From: Rhytidiadelphus loreus
Lineage: Eukaryota; Streptophyta; Bryopsida; Hypnales; Hylocomiaceae
DNA length: 64,000 nt
NCBI GenBank assembly: GCA_947034895.1
Contig: OX344761.1
Location: forward strand, 74,213,839-74,277,838
Reading direction: 5' to 3'
Below the pieces are notes generated by a model. It made no database searches. It was not told the DNA's origin and saw only the letters and a program-made list of their open reading frames with translations. Positions 35,906 to 48,487 of the stretch are shown here, in pieces; within the stretch, counting starts at the first letter, position 1; the number at the start of each line of letters is the position of its first letter. Position numbers and translations under genes: made by a program.

Positions 35906-38752
35906 GCTAGTGATGGCTAAAAATAGTCCATGCCTTAGGCACCAAAAAAACTTTGCCCTAGATAACGAGACATTATACCTTAGGCCCTGACGAGGGCCCT
36001 AAGAAATTAGGACTAGAGCTCCAAGGATAAAAATTAGTCAATTCCAACAAACTTATTCTAGAAGGCACCTCCAAATAAGGGGATTCATACTTCTATGACT
36101 CATGGATTTATTTTGACCTCTCATAAAAACTAATAGGCATCAATAAAAGTTTTGGCCTCTAGTACAACCTATAGCGTACGTGCTAGACAAGCCTATAATG
36201 ACAATGAGTATGGAAAAGAAAACTAGTCAAATCAAATTAACTAGTGTCCTCATTGACCCGATATAGACGATTCTATTTTTTAATCCTCATGCTAGATTGA
36301 ATCAAGACCACTAATACAAAAAAAATTGCATTAGCCTGGAATGGTCTAGGACAAGTGAAGAAAATTATATTCCATGGCTTGGGAAATTTTTTAAATATCC
36401 CTCAACAAAGAACAAAGCTTAAAAACTTATAACCTATAATTTTGTGTCATAAAATATAACCCTATGGCTATAAAGCTTTTACTAGAGAATACCACAAAAG
36501 AATTGGACATACGGGTGGGTGGAAGGGGCATTTAGATAAAAATAAATAAATAAACTAACTCATCCAAAAGACCTATTGGTCAAGAAATCACATGGTGAAT
36601 GTATGAATCAATGAAGAAATCACAAGACAATTGGTAAGGTTTCCTAGTTTGAAATCTTAGGACGGTGAGCTCTAACATAATTAAAAGATTCCACAATTAA
36701 ATTTGTTCATGAATGAATATAGATGAAGATCAAGTTTATCCTTGTTTTGAAATTGAGTACTTTGAAGCAATTTTGGGCCAAAAAACACTAAAAAATTTTA
36801 GCGCTTAATAGATGCTTTGACCACAACATAAATAAAGTCTCTTAGATTTTCAAATCCATAGTTGACTACCTTAAATACTAACTACCTTTAGTAGATGCGT
36901 AGTAGTAGTTATGAAGCCCATGTCTTCCCTTTTGTTTATTTGTAGTATAATTCATAATAATTAATAGTAGCACAAGTAGTACAAGTCAATGATGGCATTC
37001 CAACAAAAAGAAGCATTAGAAAAAGTAGAAAAATTTGAAGGGAATAGTAGAAATAGTAGAAGAAGGGTAGGAAAAAAATTAGGTGAGAGAAAGACCAAAG
37101 AGATTAGTTTAGAGTTATAATTACTTTTGTAAAATCTCTATTAAGCGGTATGCAAATGATGAAGAACATCAACAAAGATGGAGCAAGATGGGCACTCCAA
37201 CAAAATCACCTTCATGATAAAGGAGGATGAAACCATAGTAACTACAACCTTGGAAGTGTATACTTAATCCTTCTTTTGGTTATTTGACTTTTTGTAAGAA
37301 TAGAGATTAGAATTAGGAGTTAAATGCTTACATTAGACCTTTTAGAATCCTTCAAAATTCATTTGTGAATTTAGAATCAAGTTAACTTCTAGAGGTTTCT
37401 AAAAATATATTAAACTTTAAAAAATAGATAGACACTAATATAGATATAGATGGATGAAGTTCAAATTCAATAATTAGAACCTTGATTAAGTTCATAGGCC
37501 AAAACCTAAAAGAAAAGCCAAATAAGAATTTTAGGTCAATAGAAAACAATGGATCATGTACTGTTAGAGTTCTATTAGCCCATAAAGTCCCATTGTCCCC
37601 TTAGAAAACAAAATGAATATTAGACAAGCTACTACAATATTAATATTCATTATAATTTTTTTCATTATTTTTAGAATTTTTTTTGAAGATAGAAAAATGC
37701 ATTAGCTTTCAAGGAATAGAACCAACTTACACTTCAAAAATAGATCAAATTTAAGGAAGATAATGTAGGTTGAAGTTTGGTCTTTAACAAGTTTAGATCT
37801 AGGTGAAAGTAGTAATCATCTGTCCAATTCAAGTGAAATTGAAACCTTAGAAACTAGGATTAATTTTGAACTAAATCCCAAAATCCGAAATGAAGTCAAA
37901 TCAATAGGTCAATAGAAATTTATCTACGAAGTTTGTTAGATCAATTTAGAGTAGAATTTCATGCGTGGATAACTTTTAGTAGGAAATTTTGATTTGGGAG
38001 TGCTTTATTCTTTTGGAAATTGCATGACATATTCTACCACTTACGCTATTTAGAATCCAGATTTGATTAGTTTTATTTGAAGGTACAAAGTTTTGGCCCC
38101 ACATTGGCTAAAACCAATTGAAATTCTAACTTTTGGAGATTGCATTATTTCAATTTTATACTCAGATCCTTTAGGATTTAGCATAAAATAAGATTTATCC
38201 ATAGTTTAGAAGGAACAATTGAACAATGCCTCAACACCCATTATGAATTGAAGATTGAAAATATGAAAAATTCGATTGTGCTTATTCTACCTCAAGAGTG
38301 GAGATCAAACACTTATACCAACCTACTTGTCCTACTACCACTTTCATCTAAAATTTTCCCTTCTGTATCTATGGTGTACATTTTTTTAATCTCAAGTGTA
38401 CCCCTTGGGATCATAATGGTAGAAGAAAGAGAAGAGTGATAATATGTAGGGCTCTCTAGGAGCATCCTCAATGCACCCAACATATTGGTGCATTATTAAC
38501 TCTTCAAACTTATATAGGCTATGGTTTCTTCTAATTATGTCAAATAAGTATCAAAGAGAGCAATCTAGATTGACATATAGGATACAATATCAATTTCATT
38601 AAATAAGCAATATTCCATGAATTTAGCACATTTTTGGATACACAACCTAAAACATTTATCTAAATATTTCTTTGTTTTAAGAGCTATATACACATGTTTG
38701 TTACAATTTCTTGACAATCATTTGTGATTTTTGTAGAAATAGAATACAAACC
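35906..38752. other. AT-rich DNA with one decayed dispersed-module fragment
   Basis: No gene seen. At 37,575-37,720 the text CCCATTGTCCCCTTAGAAAACAA followed by a GAAGATAGAAAAATGCATT passage matches the module at 17,360-17,480. The rest is unassigned. Confidence 0.45.
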
Positions 38753-40469
38753 TACTACAAGGAAACTGTGACCAAAATGATAGAAAATTGACAAGTTTTT
38801 GTCCAAACTGACAACCCGTACTTGATTCACATATTATTTTGTCAATTTGGACAAGAATTCTATGTTTTTGTCAATTGTTTGTCAATTTGGTGTTTTTGTC
38901 AACTCAATGTTCTTTAACCCTTCATTGCCGAAGGGGACAAAAAGCCTCACATAGTTTCATGTCCAATTCAAAGTGCTCTAACTTTTGCATCCAATGTCCA
39001 AATTCAATAAAACTTGTTGGAAAAATTGCGCTCTCTCTTCTAGTTTATGTGGTAAAGTTTTCAGATCATTCCAAAGATGCACTGATTTTTTGGAAGCCAA
39101 TCGAAGTTCACAGGTTTGATTTGAGTTTATCAAATTGCATTTGAAGGCTACAACTTTGGGGGCTTGTATCTCCTTCATCACATGTTCGTTTTCACTATAA
39201 AAAATTGGGTTATGTTTTCCTTTAAGTCTATTTATTGTATTAAAAATTTCATGTCAATCTAAAAAGTTATGAGTGACTGAAAAGCATTTTAGTTCAGCCT
39301 TAGATGTGTTTTTTGCAACTTTTCTTGCTGTTATTTTGAAACTTGCAAGCCATTTTGTAGACACAATGAGTCAATTCAAAGGTATTTTCTTTCTCCAATG
39401 TGTTTGTATGCTAGTTTTGAATCACTTTATAGTTTAGAGTTTTTTTCATTTCAGTAGGTTTAGAAATCGAATTTCACCTCCAAATGTGTTTCTAGGAAAA
39501 TTTCAGCATCTTTTTTCAACACTAAAACATTACAATCTTGCAATCTAAGCGGTCAAATGACTCCAAGTTTGACCCATGTCATCTACAATATGTACACTAC
39601 AAGATTGTATGGTTGATATCTCTATAACTTAGCGACATTTACATCTATAACACTTCAAAATCAATGATGTTTTTGAACTCAATTAGATCCGGCCATTAGT
39701 AGAAAATCTGAAATTTCTGTCATTTTGGATGCGTTGTTTTGGACAAAATCTAATAGAAATCTGTTGAAAATAACAGATTTTTGTTAGATTTTGTCCAACA
39801 CAACGCGTCCAAAATGACAGAAATTTCAGATTTTCTACCCTCATGAGGGGTTAAAAATGTGTTGTGTTTTGACTTTCAAGGCTAAATTAGGCACACTGAA
39901 CTAACTTATTTCAAACAGTGATTAACTATGAATACTTGCACAATAAACTAAAGTTTCACCTCCGAAAAGAATTTTTCACTTTGAAGTATTAATGTAAGAG
40001 TTATAGACATTTTTGCAAAAGAAAATAACCTGTGAATAAGAGAAAACAAGAAGTTTTGCATAACCCATATCGATTGTCATCACATATACACTAGTTTAGT
40101 ATAAGTATACAAGGCTTCTTCACAATATTATCTTACACATGTGAAGCTTGATTCACATTCATCCTTCAAATCCATATACTTTCCATGAAATTGAAGAGAG
40201 CCTCAGTATTTGTAGAAAAGAAATTGGATTTATAAAAATTTACTTTTGTAACTTTAATAGAAAATTTCCATAGTGTTGACCATGTGCTACTTAGGTGGCA
40301 CATGTCATCATCTCAATGTTCCTTGCTGATGTATATTTGTGTCCTGTATGACAACAAAATTGACAAAAGTCTGTCAACTAAGCATCCGAATCAAGGTGTC
40401 CTATTGACGGGACAGTTGATAGAATTTTGTCAAATACTTGTCAATGAGGTCATAGTTTCCCTTGTAGTG
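38753..40469. mobile_element. CACTA-like element, 1.7 kb, degenerate
   Basis: Left end TACTACAAGGAAACTGTGAC and right end GTCATAGTTTCCCTTGTAGTG are inverted copies; the first base of the left end is mutated from C to T. A 3-bp duplication ACC flanks it. Inside are TTTGTCAATTTGGAC words shared with the MITEs at 41.5-41.9 kb, a module fragment (39,480-39,620, AATCTTGCAATCTAAGCGG) and a nested MITE. Confidence 0.72.
39694..39842. mobile_element. Palindromic CACTA MITE, decayed ends
   Basis: Nearly the same 150-bp palindrome as 56,953-57,102 (AAATTTCTGTCATTTTGGA arms), but the left end reads CATTAGTAG and the right end has lost TAGTG. Older than, or damaged relative to, its sister copy. Confidence 0.75.
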
Positions 40470-41284
40470 ACCCTTATGCAAATATTTCTCTCATTAATCT
40501 TTTGACGAGTCTTTTGGCAAAACAAATCCTTAAATTTTTATAGAGCTTAATAATATGGATCTTGAGATTACAACAATTAAACATTAGTTTCTTCTCCCAA
40601 AGATTATTTTGCACAGCAAAATGACTTCAAGGTTTGTATCAATGGTGGGTGGATGTTAGTGCACCTAGATCGGACATTTCAAAAATTATTGTTAGAGTGT
40701 AATGTTGACAACACTTAGTTGCATGTTTACAGATAGTTATCCCCCTCCCAATATTGAATTGTGTTTTCAACAAAATTCAAACTCAAACAAAGAAATTTAT
40801 TTTATTTTGCTAATTACATCATAAGTAGTTACAAATATATATGCCAAATTTAAAAAAGATTGAAGGAATAGATTAAAGGGTTTTTTAATGCCTTATAATG
40901 GAATTTGATTAATTTAAAGGAAAAATGAAATATTCCATTTAAAATAAGAGTCCATAAATTCCACCCAAAGAAGAAGGAAGTAATAATTGGTTTAGCTAAT
41001 TATGGACTCTCCCTCTTGCCATACTCATAAAATATTGCCTCAACAAAAAAAATTCTTAGTTCCCATGGACCAAGTTTGACTTTCAAAACAAGCCACAGTG
41101 GACATCCATTACGTTATTTAATTCAATTAAGATGTGATTGCAAGAAAGACTTGTTGATTTTGTTGTGTTTCTCAATATTCGTATTCTTTTCCTAGAATAC
41201 TCTAAAATTAGAAAGGCTTTAAAAAAGATTGGAAAATTTTGAAATTATGGCCAAATTTAAAAAGGATTGGAGAAAGAAACATGG
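40470..41284. other. Unassigned AT-rich segment
   Basis: No gene or repeat border recognised. Confidence 0.4.
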
Positions 41285-41722
41285 GAAAGAGGCAAAGTCC
41301 CCTCCATGGCAGTTGGCCATATGTCTATTCGATGCTTTCACTTCGTACGTCTCTATTGACACAACCGGTTAGTCAATAACTTGCGGTAACTTTAGTTGCA
41401 ATGACGGAACTAATTAAATATCAAAGTTGTAATTTATGGAGCTTGGTTTTTCTAGTCACTATAGTATCAAAGTGTTTTGTGAATCTCATTGGGAGTCCAA
41501 AGGGGAGTTCAAATTGTCTTTAATTTGCATGTAGTTTTTAGACATTGTATGAACACTACAAGGGAGTAGTGTCAATTCAGACATTTTTTTTGTCAATTTG
41601 GACATTTTTTTGACAGAATTATGTCAATTCCAACATTTTAGTCAATTAGGACGTGTCAATTTGGACACTATTTTTTTGTAGTGGAAGTAATAGTGAATTT
41701 TTAATTGTGAAACTGTAGGTAT
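41285..41722. repeat. Segmental duplication of 1,066-1,390, MITE-interrupted
   Basis: Matches the block upstream of the RWP-RK copy at the window's left end (GGCAAAGTCCCCTCCATGGC, CAACCGGTTAGTCA, ATCTCATTGGGAGTCCAA). It is interrupted only by the MITE at 41,554-41,683. Confidence 0.85.
41554..41683. mobile_element. CACTA MITE, 130 bp, with identified empty site
   Basis: CACTACAAGG...TTTTGTAGTG with target duplication GAA on both sides. The duplicated host block at 1,353-1,355 has a single GAA and no insert, which directly confirms both borders. Confidence 0.93.
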
Positions 41723-41737
41723 TATTGCAAGTCAAAT

Positions 41738-41929
41738 CACTACAAGAAAAGCTATTCAAAATGACAGTAACTAGTCCAAATCAACAAGTCCTAATTGACA
41801 AAAATTTGACAGATTTTTGTCGATTTGAACAAAAATTGACCGAATTGACAACAATTTGTCAATTTTTTGTCAATTAGGACTTGTTGATTTGGACTAGTTA
41901 CTATCATTTTGGACACTTTTCTTGTAGTG
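41738..41929. mobile_element. CACTA MITE, 192 bp
   Basis: Perfect ends CACTACAAGAAAAG / CTTTTCTTGTAGTG and target duplication AAT. The arms continue as an imperfect palindrome (AGTCCAAATCAACAAGTCC), so the whole element can fold. Confidence 0.93.
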
Positions 41930-42416
41930 AATTGATTTAGAAAATCTTATATTGGTCTGAACATCTGGATAAGTGATTTTGTGAATTGAGTGAGTGAAAT
42001 AGTTGGAATTGTTGTATTTGTGAGTGTATTAATGGCAAATGAGAATTTAGACTATGTAAAATTGAAGAGAATCTTAAATAGGAAAATTAATCTACATGAA
42101 TGTTTGCCAAATTAGAATTCAGTATGCAACCAAGTAATTGGCTTGAATGCTATAAGGTTGACCTGCCTATGACAAGGAGAATAAGTGGTTTGTCTTGTCG
42201 CCATTAGCTAAAAAATTGAGATTTTTTTTCATACAAAAAAAAATTTGAAAAATGAAGGAAACAAGTGGAATTTTATTTTTATACTAAGTATAAATTTTTT
42301 ATGAAATTTTGAAGTATGTTGTCCAATTGGCCGAAAATAATTTGTAGACTATCCCAAATCAACAAAAAAGTGTTTCCATGATGGTCATCTACCACTTCAA
42401 GTAGTCCCACATTTTC

Positions 42417-42828
42417 TGACATGGCTCTAAGATTTCCTAACATAGACATGACATGAAGGAATGAAAAAATAACTTTTAACTACTAGTTTATTCTAGAAAG
42501 GTGTAAGTGTCCTATAGCAATCACTAATAACTCCATGACCGTCTCCCAAGGCTTTTATTATGGCCACAAATCAACCTAATGTATTCCTAATCCCAATTAT
42601 TCAGAAACAATTGTCATGACTTGATATAAAACTCTAATGGACAATACCCTAGGTGCATGTCATGGGTGGTTTGCTTCTCATACGTAGGTTTTCCATTTTT
42701 ATTACCAAGATGATACTGAAAATTCCCTAACAATTTTCAATCCCATCTCAACAATTTTGGTAATAAAGAATTTTCAATCCCATCTCAATTTGGGTCATGT
42801 CTATGTTAGGAAATCTTGGAGCCATGTT
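42417..42828. repeat. Inverted repeat pair, about 36-bp arms
   Basis: Left arm 42,417-42,453 and right arm 42,793-42,828 are inverted copies (GATTTCCTAACATAGACATG). The spacer of about 340 bp contains no gene. Possible MITE remnant; no target duplication identified. Confidence 0.6.
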
Positions 42829-43129
42829 AATCCCATCTCAATATTCCCTAACAATTTTCAATCCCATCTCAACATCTTTTTGTTAAAAAAAAAAGTTATT
42901 TACAAAGATCATTGTTTTCACTATTGCAATGAAATGTTTTTTTCTAACAATTTCCAAATACATTTCAATTTTGTAAATGTTAAACAACATGCATGAAACC
43001 AATTTAATGGGGTGATTGTATTATTTGTATTTCATAATCTTTGAAACTTAATAATGCCTAAAAATATTCAAACAACACACATTTATTAGTCTGTTGGTTT
43101 CTTCTAGAAAGCACAAGGCCCAATCAAGA
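42720..43129. repeat. Segmental duplication shared with 61,970-62,330
   Basis: Closely similar text (AAAGTTATTTACAAAGATCA, CCAATTTAATGGGGTGATTG, ACAAGGCCCAATCAAGA). This copy is cut by the CACTA element starting at 43,130 and resumes at 51,006. Confidence 0.85.
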
Positions 43130-43429
43130 CACTACAACAAAAGCAATGTTTAATGACTACAAAATATGATTGCAATGAGTCATAAAATCAAAAAATATGA
43201 CTCACGCAGAAATCACTATAGATGAATTGGAGCATGACTGGATCTAGTTATTATCGACGAGTCGCTTTGGACATCAGTCATATTTTGAGTCATATGGATT
43301 GGGATTTGGGACCAAGGTATAATTAGCCATAATTAGCCATATTTTGCCAACAAAACGTATACGTTGACTATCCTTGGGGGCTTGCCTTTTTCTTGAGCTA
43401 CCCGAGCAAAGAAAAAAAAATTCTATGTG

Positions 43430-43800
43430 ATATATGACTCCATTTAGTCATATTTTTGGTTGATGTGGAATATGATTGTGGTGAGTCATATTTTGGTTGA
43501 TGTGGAATATGACTATGATGAGTCATATTTTAGCTAACGTAGAATAGGACTGCAATGAGTCATATTTTTTAATGATGTGGAATATGACTAACATGAGTCA
43601 TTTTTTTGTTGATGTGAATTGTGAAATATCACTCTTGTGAGTCATAGTTTCTGCTATGTGGAAATAAACTCTCACGAGTCATATTCTTTGAATGATGTGG
43701 AATATGAATATGACTCTTGTGAATCATATTCTTTGCTAATGTGAAATATGACTTTTATGAGTCATATTTTTTATTGACATGGTAGTTAATGTGGATGTCA
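43430..43800 (+). repeat. Subterminal repeat array of the CACTA element
   Basis: About eight units of roughly 40 bp, each with GAGTCATATTTT then a GATGTGGAATATGAC half (starts near 43,474, 43,519, 43,556, 43,595, 43,638, 43,675 and 43,720). ATATGACT and its complement alternate. Confidence 0.88.
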
Positions 43801-44459
43801 TTAGTAATTTCATGACTGATTGTAGTCATCTTTTGGGATGTATAAGGTTATATTTTGACACACATAAGTATGAGCATTATATGACTATAACTAATTATAT
43901 TTTGGCTAATATATATTGTGAAATGTAACTCAAGCAAGTGATATTTTTGAATAATTGAGTCATATTTTTTTTTAAATTGTGTAGTCTGCGATTGGGGTGA
44001 TTGAGGTCCAAAATAGCTTTAATTACAAACTACAATTATAATTTTTATGCATTTTAAATGGACATGACACATTGCAATTATATATCAAGATGATTTAACA
44101 ATTGAAAAAGAACTTCATGTAGTTAAAAATACATACTCATGATTTTAGAGATATACATGAGACAATCATATTGGAGAAGGAGAATGCAAAAAGGAATGCA
44201 ACTCTTTTCATTGACATTTATTAACCAACAATATAAAACATATATATCACAATGAATCATTCAAAAAAATCCAATAGGGCCTATATTCCTTACAATAATG
44301 TGAAGATGACTATTGGGTTGCAAGTAGCCTTCAACAACTTTGTTTCAACTTTTGGTGCCTGCACATACAATTAAAGCAATGAGAGGTCAATTTTTAGTGA
44401 ATAAATAACAAAGCTCAACCTTTTAAGGTTTACAACAAAAAATATGTAGCAGAAATTTA

Positions 44460-44900
44460 GAGTAGGAAGAATAAAAATGGTGATGAAGGAAAGAAGAAGA
44501 AAAAAGTGGCAATTGCTAAAAGATAACAACAAACAAGACTTAAGATGCAACAAGAAATAAAAACTAAGAAGCAATAAAAAAAAAAGTGTTAAGAGGAAAC
44601 AAAAAGAAACAAGAAGTAAGAACTAAAAAGAAACAAGAGGAAATAAAAAGCAAGAACTAAAAAGAAGAAAGAGTTAAAATGCAAGAAGAAGAAATAAAAT
44701 GTATAAACTAAAAAGCAACAAGAAGCAAGAGCTAAGATGCAACAAGAACTAAAATGCAACAAAAAACAAAAACTAAGAAGCAAAAGACAACAAGTAACAA
44801 CAAGTAAGAACTAAGAGACAACAAGAAGCAACAACTAAGACTGAAGTAACAAGTAAGAATTAAGAGACAACAAAAAGCAAAGAAGAAGAGCTAAGAGAAG
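44460..44900 (+). repeat. Purine-rich minisatellite
   Basis: About 440 bp of AAGAAGCAACAAGAACTAA-like units with very few pyrimidines on this strand. Leucine/phenylalanine-rich frames on the minus strand are artefacts. A GGCTAGGGTTTCAAAACCC repeat follows at 44,900-44,976 and continues beyond the nested LTR at 50,054-50,130. Confidence 0.85.
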
Positions 44901-46910
44901 TGGTGGCTAGGGTTTCAAAACCCCGAAGAAGTGGCGGCTAGGGTTTCAAAACCCTAAAGAAATGATGTCTAGGGTTTGTGAGTGTTTCCAACTCCACCCT
45001 TAAGTCAGAAAGTTGCACACAAGTTCTAGCAGCATAAATTAGTAAATTGTATGGGTGAAATGTAAACGTAGTGTTCTTTGGCCTTTCAAGCTATAGACAC
45101 TTTGTTTGTTATGGTGGTAATTGAATTTTAATTGCTTCAAAACAATCTAAATGTTAAAGGTTCAAGACCTTGATGAGTAAGTAAAATCTAATCTAATATG
45201 AAAATCTATCTAAGTTAAAGTGAAGAATGCACTTTGTCTTTTCCAGAATAGTAAAGCAAGTTGAATTCTGATGTTCATACTAAAAGATATTGATGGATGA
45301 AATTCGTCCCTAATTCTATCCTAAAAACTTCATCTGTCAACTAAATATAGCAATCAAATTTTAAATAAGCCTAAATTTCAGGGTTGATTTGTTAATTAAT
45401 TTAACTAATGAATTTTTGAGAGAAAACCTAGTTTTAACCTATTTTTAGATTTTCATCCAAATTTAGGCTAAACTTCATCCATCATTTACTCCTTTAAAAT
45501 TAAAGCAATTCTAAAGTAAAAGTTGGTTTTGAAATCTTTAAAAGATTCCTTAAATGATTCTAGTCTCAAAAGATTCTTTAGTTATTCCTTAAAAATATTC
45601 CTAATTATTCTTTTATTAATCTTAATTCTAAATTATAATTCTAAAATTAGTAGTTTTTGGATTTTTTTTATTATTTTTAGGAAGAAAGTGATAAATTACC
45701 TTTCTACCAAGGTAAAAAGTAAGAATTTAGGACTTCTAGGTAAAAACTTATAAATGGATGAAAATTCCCCTTAGTTGGATGGAATTCGTTCCTTCAATAA
45801 TTTTGAAGAGAATAAGGGGATAAATTAGGTTTTAACTTTCTCCAATTATTCTAATATTCCCTAAATTCCTAAATTAAGTTAGATTCTTTTTTAGATTCTT
45901 TTTTAGATTCTTTTGGATGAAATTACTATTTCCTTTCCAATTTAATTCAAAATTCCTCCATTTATTACTTCCATAATTTTAATTAGGGTTTTTTAAGAAT
46001 TTTAGCAATGTTCAAACTTTCACATATCAATTGAGATTCTAAATGTTAATTCTGATTTAAATGAAAAACAAATTTAAAGAAAAAGATAAAGTTAGAAATC
46101 ATACCTCAGTATCAAAGATATTGGTGGATCCGTCGTCGCAAAATACCATCATAATTGTCTCCCCGAAATCCTCCATTGTCTTTCATGAAATTGTGAATTT
46201 TAGTGAGAGTTTTTCTTAATTGTTTTTGAATTGTCGTTCTAAAACCTATCTAAAAAGTTCAAATTGTTAGTTTTGATAATAATTTTGTTTAAGAGTCTTT
46301 TATTGTAAATTAATTAATTCATTTAAATTCTCTAATTCTAATGAATAGTGATATTATTCTTTAGTCAATTGTTTAATAGTTTTAGTTTAATATTCCAAAG
46401 ATATTAGTTGTTCTTTGTTTTTATCTATTTGGCTTATTAGCCTAATAAAACAAAACTCTAAACAACAAATTTGACCAACTAATGCAATTGGAATCCTAAT
46501 TAATAACTACCAAACAACTAAGTGAATAGTAAATGGAATAAAATCTAACAACAAGCAAAAGCAAATAGTAAGATTCTTTTTAAAACAGATTTTTTAATCA
46601 AACATTCTCCACGTTTCCAAATTCCTTTCTATTCCATCCTTTCTTCTTCTTCTCCCTCCTTAATTCCTTTTCATTTGTATTTTGATGGTTGAGGAGTTTA
46701 GGATTTAGTGTTAGCAAGGAAAGAAGATGAGTGTTATAATGAGAAAGTTTTGATCTCAAATGTCAAGGTGCAACTTGAGCTTTAACAAATCAAAAGTTTG
46801 GTGTGGCGTGCAACGGCCAACGTTTGATTGAGTTTTAGTTTTGTGATTGTAAGAATCAATTTGTGTATGAGATTAGATTACCAAATGATTGAAATGATGT
46901 ACTGCCTGGT

Positions 46911-47017
46911 TGAGCCTTTGTTGGAGTCTTCCTTCTGCCGAACCCTTGCTGGAGTCTACTTCTGCCGAACCCTGCTGGAGTCTCCCTCTTGCCGAACCCT
47001 TGCTGGAGTCTCCCCTC
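46911..47017 (+). repeat. Tandem repeat, about 27-bp unit, four copies
   Basis: GGAGTCT starts at 46,923, 46,951, 46,977 and 47,004, each preceded by CCGAACCCTTGCT-like text. A GTCCGTCCAGT-rich stretch follows to 47,135. Overlapping frames here are repeat artefacts. Confidence 0.88.
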
Positions 47018-47509
47018 GTGCCATGTGGCGGGGCGCTACTGGTCCTGTCCGGTCCTGTTCCGTCGACAGTCCGTCCAGTCCGGTCGTCGTCAGTCCGTCC
47101 AGTTCCGTTCCGTTCGTCATCAGTCTAGTCCAGCTCCTTTGCCGGTTGTTGCTCGAGATGTCCTTGCCTCTGGGCTTTCTGAATTAAATATTTTAGAAAA
47201 TGAAACTAACTTTGATTGACTGAAATTTTTAGAATAAATTTGGAAATAATTAACTAAAAATCAAGGACTCCTAAATTATTAACTCAAAGAGAATTAGTTT
47301 TATGAAGTTGCTAAAAGCAATAAAAACAACCAATTTTGATGAAATTAAAAAAAAGAACAAAATAATTTAAACGAAACAAACAACCAATGGCAAGTTTGGG
47401 GACCAAATACCTCCACCACGTGTTCAACACGGAAAGGAGAGAAATCAACAAAGTTTGGCCCTTAAATAAGTTTCCAAATAATCTTATTTTGTTGATTTTT
47501 ATTTGGTAA

Positions 47510-47800
47510 GTCAAAGCTTCGCCGTGCAGGGGCAACCCCAGGTTTTTCTGGTTATTCAAAGGCAAATTTTAATCCTAGAAGGTCAAAGCTTTGCTGTGCA
47601 GGGGCTACCCCAGGCAACATGAAAGAATCAAGGATTTAGAATCTTTTAAATACCCGTTTCCAGGATTCAAAAAGTCAAAGCTCCGCCGTGCAGAAGCAAC
47701 CCCAAGAAATAACTGACAAATTAAAGTTTCAAGTACCCGTTTCCAGGTTTCCAAGTCAAAGCTCCGCCGTGTGGGAGCAACCCCAGGAAATAAACGGTAT
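47510..47800 (+). repeat. Tandem repeat, 72-92-bp unit, four copies
   Basis: GTCAAAGCTCCGCCGTGCAG and variants start at 47,510, 47,582, 47,674 and 47,755. The other LTR copies have only one such block (about 15,238 and 34,147), so this is a lineage-specific expansion. Confidence 0.9.
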
Positions 47801-47837
47801 CCAAAGACCAAACTAGTGTTTCGAAAACTTAATTTTT

Positions 47838-47990
47838 AAAGGAGGTACACATGACAGTGTTTAACAGAACATTAAAAACTAATTTCCAAAATTTCAAACA
47901 AAGTTGTAGTTTTAATCACTAAAGGAGGTACACATGATAGTGTTTAACCGAACATTAGCAATTAGTCACACCAAACACCCATTATACAAC
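47838..47990 (+). repeat. Tandem repeat, 83-bp unit, two copies
   Basis: GGAGGTACACATGACAGTGT at 47,841 and GGAGGTACACATGATAGTGT at 47,924, each followed by TTAAC(A/C)GAACATTA. Confidence 0.85.
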
Positions 47991-48481
47991 GAGTTTTGGC
48001 ACATGGTGATGCTCAAAACCTTTTGGCAAAGTCTAGACTTGCCGCTTTAAAGTTTTAAGTTCACAAACTATTATCAATTTGCACAAATAGTTGGTTAGTA
48101 TCCAAAAGAACAAGAAAATCAACTAAAGTTTAGAAACTACTCCCACAACTCAAAATATCAAAGTTTTGGGGCTTAAAGCCTCCAAATTCAAGAAAGAAGT
48201 TAGTTAACTCAAACAACAATGGAGTTAGGGGAATAACTCCTCCTAAACTCTTTAAAAACAAAGTTTTGGGACTTGAAGCCTCCAAATTCAAACAAGAAAA
48301 GAAAAGAAAGCTTTGAAGGGGCCCTCCGGACCTTCAAAGTACAAGAAAGTAAAAAGAAATAAAAGAAAATAGCCAAAACTTGGCTTAAAAAATGCTCCGA
48401 GAAGTGTTTGTGGCATGACAAGAGCAACAACAAGAATGAAACAAGAGAATGAGGGTCACAAACAACCTCAAGGAAGGGCCT

Positions 48482-48487
48482 TATATA
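48482..48487 (+). promoter_or_regulatory. Putative LTR TATA box, copy 3
   Basis: TATATACTCACTCCCGG, in the position equivalent to the TATA boxes of copies 1 and 2. Confidence 0.45.

Noticed and set aside
44371..44783. Hydrophobic minus-strand frames as membrane proteins
   Set aside because: They are the complement of a purine-rich minisatellite, which gives L/F/S-rich translations by composition.
46828..47219. Overlapping plus-strand frames with CWSLP-type repeats
   Set aside because: They lie in three frames of the same 27-bp tandem repeat, inside an LTR.
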